NCBI GenBank assembly: GCA_034190875.2
Contig: CM067356.1
Location: 51,296,263-51,360,262 of the forward strand
Direction: 5' to 3'
Length of the DNA stretch: 64,000 bases
Source of the DNA: Urechis unicinctus
Lineage: Eukaryota; Annelida; Polychaeta; Xenopneusta; Urechidae
Shown piece after piece: positions 55,753 to 64,000 of the stretch. The first letter of the stretch is position 1, and every line of letters begins with the position of its first letter. The notes beneath the pieces were generated by a model, which saw only the letters and a program-made list of their open reading frames with translations, did not search any database and had not been told where the DNA came from. The translations under genes and the position numbers were made by a program.

Positions 55753-57458
55753 CCAAATCCAGCCACCGCACTAAATTCTGAAAATATGAGTAATCAAAAG
55801 TCTTCTTTTTGATGGATTGAATATCTCCAATACAAATCTCTCTCTGTGACCAAAATTGCAAGAAGGTTTTTGGAGCAGCTTTAGAGTGCTAAATGCTGAG
55901 TTGTACAATACCTTCATTTTCTCCTTCTGTGACAGCTCTAAAGATTTAGCAGTCATTCTACTCTGCTGTAGGGTCTGGTTAGTTATTGATGTGTTGCAAA
56001 GGTAGCCACTGCAAACAAGATTGACTCGCTTTCGGCCTGTCGAGGTCTACAAACAAATGAGAACCAATGGAAATTTATGGTTCGATAGTTCAACATTGGA
56101 CCTATTTACTGACAAAGTGATTCAATTAGGTAAGGCAAGCCCAAAAGTACCTTGTTTGAAGAAGGTGGGGCTCCTCTGCCACCTCTTCAGGCTTGTCTGC
56201 AACCTCCACCAACTTGGACACCTGTGTCATGGTGAACAATTTCAAACCATTAAACACATCCTTCCCAGTCATAATGGGTGTATTGAGTTCAATAAAATAC
56301 CCTTGATAAGAATCAAATAATAAAGGAATCAACCTCAATTCCACACATGTTGTCAGAATCTGTACCATGACCCCTTCCACTGCCTCTTCTTGTATGTGAT
56401 CCCCTCCTTGGCATTTTGATTTCCTTTAAATTTGAAAGTGGGTTGGTTCAATTTAATCAATGAATGAACATGACAAGAATAATTCAATCAATAATGTTAC
56501 AGTGTTTTGAGCCAAAAGCCTGCAAAAGTCAGCCAAACCCATACGATGATACATACCACCCCAAACTCCTAGCATTGACGTTTCAGTACACAGGGATTTG
56601 CATTGGCTGGCCGTTATCTTCTCTGTAGGGTTTATGTATGCATAGAAGATAGCGACCCGCCAGCCAATTCAAATCCATGTTTCAGTTCACTATAACCAGA
56701 TAAAGTAGACGTCATGAGGGAGACCCAAGTCCCTTGATTTATAATACAATTTATGAGTTCATTCAGGAATACTCCAATAGTTTGCTATGAAAAAGCACCG
56801 ATAATTGCATAAGAAATAATCAAACTTCGAACAAGAGTCACGGCTTTACACTCCAAAACGTGAAAAACTAGTCAAGAATATCGTTTTTATTACGCTTGAA
56901 CATGCGCAGCCTCAGTATAAATATACTAAGTCTAAGGGCTACCTCAGGGTTCGTTCGCAGGCTATCTGTTGTTAAATTTAAGGTAATCTATTGTACTGAT
57001 AGTGTTCACTTAATTGAGGCGGGTTCTTTTTTATATACAACATTCGAAAACTCCAATCAAAGAAGAAGAAAGAAGAGAAATGTAGGAATCAAAACACTCA
57101 CCACTTCGGTTGCATGCGTTTCCACCTTCTATCGAATCTGCGCTGCGCGTGACGTCACGACTATGTGTTGTCAACAAATGACCCTTCAATACGCATGCGT
57201 CATTTTCCCATCGACATGTGCTCATGTTTGTAAACATGGGTGTGGCCGACAGATTTCGATACGGTGTAATCGACGATATAGCGTTGAACTAGTCCGTAAA
57301 ATGGTTTATATGGGTTCCAAAAGAGTTGTTCTATTAAATGGAGCAAAAAAACCGCATGTCATTTTTTTCAAAAAATGCATCTTTAATTTGTTAGTGGTAG
57401 CCATTTATGTATGAATAAAAAAAATAACAAAATGTGGTCAAGAACATCAACGCGAACT

Positions 57459-58532
57459 TTAGTCTTCGTTGCTTACTTGCTTAGACTTGAAAAATCTCCG
57501 GACACAAACACCTTCGGGCCAGTAATCTGCTGATAGTACAGTATCTAGCTGAGATGCTTTAATTTCAGCCTTGAAACTGTCGAATTTAGACTCAGTACTG
57601 GAGATCTTGTCGATTGATCTGACAGTGACTTGATTCTCCTCGATGAAATCCTTGATGTGATTTATATCAGTTCCCTTGGCGACTCGGTATATAAATACGT
57701 CGCGACTAGGTTCTGGAGCACCTTTAAAAAGTTCTGACTTGCCTCGTGTTGTGCCTGTGATTGTCAGTCGACTTGCTAGACGCCTCCTCGTTTTCTTCAT
57801 CTCTGAGGATGGATACTGGTAACCTTCATCATCATGACTACTTTGTTTCTTTGTTGCTGATGTGTTGTCATTGCTTTTCTTCTGTCCAGTCTTGGGCTGA
57901 TGTACCTCGCGTTGTGATTTCACAGGTTGTTGTGCCGGAACAGCTGTGGCATTTGGAGATACCGCTGCTGCCGCCGCATAGCTTTGTGGAGAACTAACAG
58001 GGTTATTCTCTATCTGATCCAACCTTTGTTCTAAGTCATTCATAGCGTTCAGTCTCAATTCCAATTTATTCAACCTTTCGCATACACTTATTGGATGCAC
58101 CTCAGCGGGTGATGCCTTTGGGATGCGACCCAGTGTTATTGAGTCGACCGCAAACAAGGGAAGTTTTTTCGCGGAATCGAGCTTCATGATTCCCGACACT
58201 ATATCTTGAATAACCTTGACGATTTCAAGCGAGTTACCAGTGTCTCTGTGTCTAATAAGAGCGGGCAGAACCTGTTCGTCGCCCACTCTCCACAACAGTT
58301 CCTTTGCTTTTACAACCTCGTCCAAGGAGTAAAATTCACGGCATGCATTTACAATGCCTTTCCCAGGTGAGTTGTTCACCGAATGGGCCACGTAGGTCAA
58401 AACTGGATCTATGACAACCTTTGAGAAGAACTCGCTCCCGTCCGGCATGGCTGGTTCTACGCGGTTGATTACAGTCTTTAAGACAATTAAGTCAATAACA
58501 CAGTGTTGAGTTGGTCCAAACTGACACTGCAA
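57459..58532 (-). CDS. LINE ORF1 protein (357 aa), intact
   Basis: The frame is uninterrupted. Residues 1-140 are a mostly helical unknown region. Residues 152-176 are a likely coiled coil (LNKLELRLNAMNDLEQRLDQ). Residues 180-240 are low complexity, rich in A, Q, S, K. Residues 265-347 form a conserved C-terminal block starting LFKGAPEPSRDVFIYRV and ending WPEGVCVRRFF, typical of ORF1 in CR1-like and related animal LINEs as I remember them. It would bind element RNA and chaperone it. ORF1 remains open while ORF2 has several stops. It ends 54 bp before the ORF2 ATG. The first ATG may not be the true start. Confidence 0.75.
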   Translation of the reverse strand: MQCQFGPTQHCVIDLIVLKTVINRVEPAMPDGSEFFSKVVIDPVLTYVAHSVNNSPGKGIVNACREFYSLDEVVKAKELLWRVGDEQVLPALIRHRDTGNSLEIVKVIQDIVSGIMKLDSAKKLPLFAVDSITLGRIPKASPAEVHPISVCERLNKLELRLNAMNDLEQRLDQIENNPVSSPQSYAAAAAVSPNATAVPAQQPVKSQREVHQPKTGQKKSNDNTSATKKQSSHDDEGYQYPSSEMKKTRRRLASRLTITGTTRGKSELFKGAPEPSRDVFIYRVAKGTDINHIKDFIEENQVTVRSIDKISSTESKFDSFKAEIKASQLDTVLSADYWPEGVCVRRFFKSKQVSNED

Positions 58533-58949
58533 TGAATTCAGTGTTCAGAGAGAAAAAAAAAAAGAAAGAGAAAACAACACTGAACCAAATAGAAAAAGTT
58601 CCACAACGCAAACTCCACACGACAAATCACATTTTCTCCTATACTATCCCATGCGCAGTGTAATTGTCCGTCCAAAGCACCAAATTTCATCAAAATCGTT
58701 CTCAATGATTTTGACGCCTTTATATCAACACTTGAAGCTTGGTTATGCAGCGCTGTCGACGAAAACTCTCGTCGAGTCATTATTCTTTAACGATCACAAA
58801 ATTACAGCGACAACCTATCAATAACTTATTAATAGGTAATATCAATTTAGCATATATCAGATCGTACACTTACCTATCACGCCGCGTGATGGCGAATCTT
58901 GTTCACATGCCTTACATTCGATGTCACAACCGTATTTCCAATCACAATG

Positions 58950-59074
58950 TTGTCGCCCTGAAGAGCACGCACTATCCCGGTGACTCACTGTGGTAGTAGT
59001 CCTATCACGCAATCAATACCTACAGATGTTCTTAAATGAAGGTCACTTCTCCATTGGTGGTTCACACAGTGAGT
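58950..59074. promoter_or_regulatory. Perfectly conserved 125-bp non-coding block, copy 2
   Basis: It is identical to 10565-10689 and lies just beyond the LINE in duplication copy 2. See that entry for interpretation. Confidence 0.4.
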
Positions 59075-59700
59075 GTGTAGCGATGGAGGTAACATCACAG
59101 CTCACACGCAACTAAACCACTATCCAAGAGGACACTGGCCTAGCAGCGCGTTATACTATCAACGGTGTCTCCCTCTTCCCCTCGCTTCAGCCTCGTGAGC
59201 TAAGGTGGCTTCATGCAGCGAGCTGGTCATATTGGTTAGGGTACTGTGGGTAGGACCAGAGCTGGAGGGACGGAACTCAAATGTCGCCCAATCTCGGTTT
59301 AGAACGGAATTATGTGTTTTATACAGATGGGTATATTCAAGCATTAAAAGCAAAGCTTGTTTAAGTACAAGCGGATCAAGCAGATTGTCATATTTGGAAG
59401 AGTGGGCGATCTATATTTGCCACAGCACTGACAGCAGAGTGGGTATCGCAAGATGCTGTATTTCAGTAGACAGCACAGCAAATTCGCTCTACCATTGTTC
59501 ACAGAAACGGTGTCATGAGTTACACTGAAATCTGTCGTTTCATTGATATCAAATCCCTACATCGAAACAGTAAATCGAAAATCGGTGTGAATTCTTTTAC
59601 ACCATAGAAGATTTAGCACCATAGTTTATTCAGCATCCTCCAAATGCCCACCACAGCCTTGTTCGCCCATTGTTAGCAAAAACAGTTCATATATATCACA

Positions 59701-60554
59701 CATTGTTATAAGATCCGTCTTTCTGAATATTGCGTCCTGGTGTCCTTAATGAATAATACAGCCAAATGCCTGGTGCTTGAAACGAAGGTAGAGGGAAACA
59801 AGCATGCCACTTCGGATCACACGAGAGAAAACTAAGACATTTAGCATGTATTCTTAGTTCTGATTAATGAGATTATCACTCCGGGCAGATTAAATCTTAC
59901 AAATGTCATTGGCTGGTGACACATTGAACGCATGGTACAAGTCTTCCAAAAAGGGGTGTATGCACCATCAATATAAGTGATTGGAGCTAATATTTGTTTA
60001 CGGTTAACAGCCTTTCACCTGTTTTTCAATTTCTCTCTAGACTTTGCAGGTCCGTGCTATTTGTCGATCGAATTTGTCTGAGACCTAATAATCGTATGTC
60101 TAAAATATCGGCCTTCACGTATGACAATAGTGAATACACAGGACATCTGTATCCCCCTCCTTGTCAGTTCGTGGAATGCGATGTAGCTGTTGCTGTTTTG
60201 CAGGTTGAAGAATGACCGAAATGACCCCTGACGCTTGGCGTGCTGATCACTCTCTCTATTTGGTTATAGCAAGAGGATGTAACCACTTTACAATGGTTTA
60301 TGGTTTAAGCACGGAAGCAGTTTCGTTCTAATTCAGCATGTCCGGGCGACGAGTATTGCTATTTTCAGTTTGTTCAGTTGGCGCGGAAGGATATTTGGCG
60401 AAGCATATTTTCCGTTCTAATAATGCCAATGCTATTCAACCAAGGTAATTTACGAAGACATGCGTCATGAAGCAGTAAGAGTACACTAACCACAGGTATT
60501 TTCAGGCCTACTGCACCACTTAATCCTTCAAAACTTCTTGTGAGTGGACAGTAT
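59701..60554. other. Non-coding stretch
   Basis: Homology with copy 1 ends at about 59700. A 73-codon frame at 59994-60215 has no recognisable motif. Confidence 0.4.
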
Positions 60555-60746
60555 TTAGGATTTACAAAACACAGATATGTAAATCGCCGGAAAACTGTAA
60601 CTGCAAGACAGACTGAGATTGCAGATGGACTTGCTGTTCCTACTTGCCCTAGGGTTAATGAGAGTAAGGTTGGTGTTGCAATAGATCAACCCCAATATGG
60701 TAAACATTGCTACCAATGCAATTAGTACAATTAGACCAACAAACAT
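60555..60746 (-). CDS. Small single-pass membrane protein, family copy 4 (63 aa, diverged)
   Basis: The frame begins MFVGLIVLIALVAMF, keeps the membrane segment and the ASRNSK motif, and ends FCKS. Between them a 10-bp loss shifts the frame and a later 11-bp loss restores it (21 bp, seven codons in total), so the middle of the tail is new sequence while the C-terminal end is again aligned. The frame is still open. Either the copy is a pseudogene that happens to stay open, or the tail is tolerant of change. It is followed upstream by an E-module at 61535-61830 on the same DNA segment. Confidence 0.4.
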   Translation of the reverse strand: MFVGLIVLIALVAMFTILGLIYCNTNLTLINPRASRNSKSICNLSLSCSYSFPAIYISVFCKS

Positions 60747-61534
60747 TCTGATGTTTCATGAGCATTGGATAACCGCAGTCTCGTTATTAACTTATCAATT
60801 ACTGAAAACGCTGGTTAGATTCCCCTCGATTACCAGATTCCGTTCAGGTACTGTGAGATGGATGCATTAACCCTGGACAGCCACTAAGGGCAAAACAGTG
60901 ATGCAATAAGGAGCGATCAATAACAAATCACGCAGCAACGCAAACAGCAATAATGGACATTAATGTAACATGTTGACAAGCGAGTTAGAGCCATATTTGA
61001 TCAGCGCTTATTGATGCATGAAGGCTTCCGTTATTTGTGCTTAATGAATCTTGTGTATTAACCGGGAAAAAACCCCGATGATGAACGGACCGTGGATGCG
61101 GTGACTGAATTGCATTATTATTTGTTAGTATCTAAGATACGGTCTGCCAGAACATTGAAACTAATTATCAGACCAGATAAATCATTGACGCATTAAATCA
61201 AACTATGTCCCTTAGTGCCTCATACAAATCACACAACCAATGATAGCCCAGCACTCTCTACATCCCTATACGACAGCGCATTAAGTGATGGCTAACGAAA
61301 GCTTAAGTATACACAACCTGCAACGAATAGACTTTACGCAGCGCCGATAAGACACCAAGGTCCACTACACTCTTAAATCATTCATTGAAAAGGCTTAAGA
61401 CATCAGAAGAAGTCGTTTCGATGTCGGATATCAGTTAATATTGTTTCCAACGAATCGGCGAGGTGACTAGTGCTGTTCACATGCCTTACCTACAATGTTC
61501 ACAGGACAATCAATCCCTATTCACGATCACGCAT

Positions 61535-61830
61535 GTTGGGGATTCACAGCCACGCTTTTGCTACCTGTGGCTTTCATAGATTTTATTACAGTGAGATCAC
61601 TTCTCCAATGCTATCCCACGCGGAAACGATAAGGCAATGGAGGTAGTATAGCTGCTCCAACGCAAATGAACCATTGCAGCGCCGTGTACTCTCCCCGCCC
61701 AATTCCTCGCCTACGCCTTTGTTTGCAGAATTTGATGTTTCTGATGACGCGCGCTGCCCATATTGCATGGCCCGCCATAAATAGGGACCATACGTGGATT
61801 GACGAAACGCAAATGTATCGAATCTCGGTC
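61535..61830. repeat. Dispersed module E, copy E4
   Basis: It is nearly identical to E1 in its right half (about 2 differences in 108 bp around GCGCTGCCCATATTGCATGG). The minus strand has an open frame of 94 codons (61586-61870) with TFAFRQSTYGPYLW, AMQYGQRASSETSNSAN. E1 keeps the first 40 codons of this frame, then diverges. The module lacks the TATA-like sequence of E1 but keeps CCCCGCCC. Confidence 0.45.
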
Positions 61831-62094
61831 TAGTCCGGCATGGTGTCCATTGCAGTTGTAAGCATTTCACAGTTGAGTTGATTATAATCGAATACTATGC
61901 GCGCATATAATGGCCGCACAGCTGGTCAAAATTTGTCGACAGACTCTCGATATGATCATAATAATACGACTCGTAGATCAAGATGCCTAAGTTTTAATCC
62001 TAGCCAAATAGATGGAATTTTGTCAAGTCGCTGAAATTTTATCAAATAAAAGGAATTTTATGCAGTATTTTTTGGTACTGTTAATGTATGTTAT

Positions 62095-63444
62095 TTACTT
62101 GACGAGTCCGTTAGCTGTGGTACATGGCCAGACTATGGCTTTCTTGTAACCAATGGTCCCTGGTACAACACATAGCTGACCGATCCCAGGGAAGCCCTGC
62201 TCCTCTAAAGTATCTGAACAGATTTTGGCCACAGCTGGTGTCATTACTGCATCGAAGTTCTTCTTCTTTTGAAGATTGCTGGACGAAAGCGCTGAATTAC
62301 CCTGAGCATCCTTCTGCATGGCTGCCAAAGCATGGACAGCCAGTTCTGTAGGTAGTTTACAAAGCTTCAGTATTTCCCTGATGGCGAAATCGGGGTCGTC
62401 AACCAAATCTTCATACCTCAGGGCTTTGATGTCGATGCCCCTTTCTCGCAGCTGGAGGTATTTCTTCATGATTATCATCCAGATTTGCGTTCCTATGTGC
62501 AGCGGATTCTCCGCTTTTCCGGTAAAATCCTTACTGGACAGTCCCATTTGTGAGACAGCGTACTGACTCGCTTTGGGGTGATAATACGTCACCATAAACG
62601 CTGCTTTCATCATCGGAAGCACTTCAGTGATCGTCACTAATGACTTAGCGACCTTCTCAACGTCACGGTACATAAAGATATGAGCAGCATCCGGGAAAAT
62701 GTCGGCCAGCATGGGGACGCCGTCGATAGAGGGCGCTGTCATCTTCATGAGATAGGCCTTTACGTCACGCACGCGCTTTGTCGGCTTGCAGAGGATACGC
62801 ACGGTATTACGAGTGACCCTCAACAATTCATCTTGAGCCCAAGCTTTACCTGTATAACTGGCGACGGCGTTCAATGCATCTGGTTCAGAAAAAGCCACAC
62901 AGCACTGGGTGTCTTCAAATATGCGCACGAGCAGGGTGGAACCACAGCGAGCCGTGTTCTGAACGAAAATCAACTTGGCTGGAGTATCTCCGAGTTTGGC
63001 CGCCAGTTTGTGGAATGCATGTATTGGCATTGTGATGACTTTCCTCGCAAAATTAAATTGAGCTTGCCTCAAAAAGGATCCGTTCTCACATCTCCATGGA
63101 TCAACATTAGGTGGAGTTTCCACGAAGATAGCCTTCTCGTTTGTGATCTGGTAGAGGGAGACTTCATCGCGGAGAACATACTCCGGGTGGACAAAGGCGC
63201 CGTGTGTGAGCACGAAGTCGATAAATGTAGCTGGTCCTAGAAGCACGTCGAATTTAAATCTGGTTACAATGTTAAACACCTGTGCCGATTGGCCGTAGCG
63301 CTCAGGTAGGCTTTGATTCCACCTGGCGCGCCAGTAGGTGCCCGTGAAGACCCACACGATGTTCCGACCGGTGTGAAAGATGACACGGAACCCCAGGTAC
63401 GCACAGAACTTTGCGAAGCGGACGAAAACATCCCCGTACCACAT
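62095..63444 (-). CDS. Sulfotransferase-fold (P-loop) protein, 449 aa
   Basis: This is one uninterrupted frame. Residues 10-35 are a hydrophobic stretch that could anchor it in the Golgi or endoplasmic reticulum membrane, with a short N-terminal tail. Residues 159-172 read IFVQNTARCGSTLL, the phosphosulfate-binding loop that normally holds the PAPS donor (usual form has a basic residue before SGS/GT). Residues 249-269 read FPDAAHIFMYRDVEKVAKSL, matching the 3'-phosphate site with R260 and S268. Residues 341-363 (ALRYEDLVDDP) match the conserved RYEDL-DP segment. It would transfer sulfate from PAPS to an unknown acceptor. CAG directly precedes the ATG region (CACAG/GATG), so a 5' untranslated exon is possible. 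It has no close neighbour of related function. Confidence 0.7.
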   Translation of the reverse strand: MWYGDVFVRFAKFCAYLGFRVIFHTGRNIVWVFTGTYWRARWNQSLPERYGQSAQVFNIVTRFKFDVLLGPATFIDFVLTHGAFVHPEYVLRDEVSLYQITNEKAIFVETPPNVDPWRCENGSFLRQAQFNFARKVITMPIHAFHKLAAKLGDTPAKLIFVQNTARCGSTLLVRIFEDTQCCVAFSEPDALNAVASYTGKAWAQDELLRVTRNTVRILCKPTKRVRDVKAYLMKMTAPSIDGVPMLADIFPDAAHIFMYRDVEKVAKSLVTITEVLPMMKAAFMVTYYHPKASQYAVSQMGLSSKDFTGKAENPLHIGTQIWMIIMKKYLQLRERGIDIKALRYEDLVDDPDFAIREILKLCKLPTELAVHALAAMQKDAQGNSALSSSNLQKKKNFDAVMTPAVAKICSDTLEEQGFPGIGQLCVVPGTIGYKKAIVWPCTTANGLVK

Positions 63445-64000
63445 CCTGTGTCACTCCCAGAATCCAAATATTTACGAAATCGTTGCTTTATGTTATGATG
63501 AACTCTGATTACTGGTGACATGGACACGAACCAGAAACGGACCTTACTGGTGCTCCCCTGGTGTGCAACCAAGCAAATCCACTCAGAACAGTACAACGAC
63601 GACGCTGTTGTCTTTGTAAGACAGTTACAATGACAATCAGATAAGTTCTGTAAACTTAGGCTCAGGTGCACGAGCGGGTCTGGTCGCTAATGAGGACACG
63701 TGGCCTTGTTGTCATCACACCGTGTGAGGCCTGACACTAAGACCATCACGGGATGACACAGCCCGCCATCTTCATCATCAACACTACTCAAAGAGAACAT
63801 ATCATGGTGCTATCCTATTGCGATATATTTATGTTTATTAATAGCATGAATATTATGGAAAAATATTGCCATACTAATGGTGTAATGTAGAGCATGATGA
63901 GGGACATTGACAGACAAGCAAGCCTACACACAAACAAACAGACGGACAGAGCGCGAGCTTATCTATAAGGAGGTCAATCTACCAAGAGACTTATATATCA
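63445..64000. other. Upstream region of the sulfotransferase-like gene
   Basis: It probably holds the promoter or first exon of the minus-strand gene. A possible splice acceptor (GACACAG) lies just before its ATG. No other gene is visible. Confidence 0.35.

Larger units (their letters stand above)
53639..57382. mobile_element. TTAA-flanked Kolobok-like transposon nested in the LINE (3.74 kb)
   Basis: It is bounded by TTAA at 53635-53638 and 57383-57386. The ends are inverted repeats with 20 of 22 positions matching (left starts AGGTGCATTTTTTC; right, reversed, AGATGCATTTTTTG). Excising the element with one TTAA rejoins LINE ORF2 exactly in frame at its seventh codon, which proves the boundaries. 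TTAA duplication is known for Kolobok and piggyBac. The encoded motifs resemble the THAP/PAGNL family next to the other element at 35-38 kb. The plus strand carries an N-terminal exon of a transposon protein and the minus strand a P2X7-C-like ORF. No DDE catalytic part was found. Confidence 0.85.
50632..57404 (-). pseudogene. LINE ORF2: endonuclease-reverse transcriptase, disrupted
   Basis: The ATG is at 57404. After seven codons it is split by the transposon and resumes at 53634 with LASFNCKGHASDRLAY. The apurinic endonuclease domain shows LLLLQEHW (about 53540), GGDFNTDL (53188) and LSDHSPVIL (52963). The reverse transcriptase shows DASKAFDRVNY, GIKQGGVLSPILF and GYADDLTLLAPS (YADD at 51490). 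Damage: TAG at 51859-51857, TGA at 51655-51653, TAA at 51412-51410, and a one-base frameshift in an A/T run at 51014-51020, after which the frame continues RPDIRIQLLLRFVDFWVK to a stop at 50632. Apart from these the frame is well preserved, so inactivation is moderately recent. Confidence 0.85.
50522..58788 (-). mobile_element. Full-length, inactivated CR1/L2-like LINE with a nested transposon
   Basis: Read on the minus strand: a 5' UTR, ORF1, a 54-bp gap, ORF2 with endonuclease and reverse transcriptase, and a 3' end of AT/ATT simple repeats (50522-50556). AACGAT flanks both ends (50516-50521 and 58789-58794), a plausible target duplication. Removing the nested element (3,744 bp plus one TTAA) leaves about 4.5 kb. 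No RNase H domain was seen, and the tail is simple repeats rather than a long poly-A, which fits the CR1/L2 group. It is dead, with three nonsense codons, a frameshift and an insertion in ORF2. Confidence 0.85.
43895..59700 (+). repeat. Segmental duplication, copy 2, split by a LINE
   Basis: It is collinear with 4240-11320. It is interrupted by about 1.9 kb at 45135-47036 with no counterpart, and by the LINE at 50522-58788. The flanks of the LINE (..CTGAACGAT and ..ACAGCGACAACC) join to match the uninterrupted sequence near 10375-10400 in copy 1, so the LINE arrived after the duplication. Copy 2 also has a tandem duplication of about 37 bp near 50122-50195 absent from copy 1. Confidence 0.85.

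Noticed and set aside
62124-63240. Plus-strand frames of 75-186 codons
   Set aside because: They are shadows of the sulfotransferase-like gene.

Overview
The window looks like AT-rich, non-coding-heavy nuclear DNA of an invertebrate animal. It has long TA, CA and CATA microsatellites, spliced gene fragments with GT-AG introns, a CR1/L2-like LINE, and DNA transposons of the THAP/DDE types found in animal genomes. The lineage cannot be fixed from the sequence alone. Nothing suggests bacterial or viral origin.

Layout. (1) 1-13 kb is mostly non-coding. From about 4.24 to 11.3 kb it holds one copy of a segmental duplication whose partner lies about 39.6 kb further on (about 43.9-50.52 kb, resuming at 58.79-59.7 kb). 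Long TA microsatellites follow at 12.6-13.1 kb. (2) 13-28 kb is mostly featureless, with a CATA array at 19.9-20.2 kb and two more copies of a small transmembrane-protein ORF (17.4 kb, broken; 25.2 kb, open). (3) 28.67-31.27 kb is a complete-ended but internally deleted ISL2EU-like DNA transposon. Its matching termini enclose a THAP/DDE transposase relic on the plus strand and the first two exons of a SWIM/YqaJ-type protein on the minus strand. (4) 32.8-33.2 kb is a CA array. (5) 35.1-38.07 kb is a decayed THAP/Kolobok-like transposon carrying, on the opposite strand, a spliced gene with a P2X7-receptor-C-terminus-like zinc domain. (6) 50.52-58.79 kb is a full-length but dead LINE inserted into the second duplication copy. 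A 3,744-bp TTAA-flanked transposon is itself inserted at the seventh codon of LINE ORF2, and it also carries a P2X7-C-like ORF on the minus strand. (7) 62.1-63.4 kb (minus) is the one clearly intact host-type gene, a 449-residue sulfotransferase-fold protein.

Three observations stand out. First, a tiny single-pass membrane protein (about 70 residues) is present in five dispersed copies. Differences between copies are mostly synonymous, so it behaves like a real protein although everything around it is non-coding. Second, two independent TTAA-type transposons each pair a transposase-type gene with a convergent P2X7-C/ZCCI-like zinc-domain gene, which suggests this domain travels with a transposon family. 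Third, a perfect 125-bp block survives between duplication copies that differ by about 7% even in the protein-coding ORF.

All family names come from recognising motifs by eye. No search was run.
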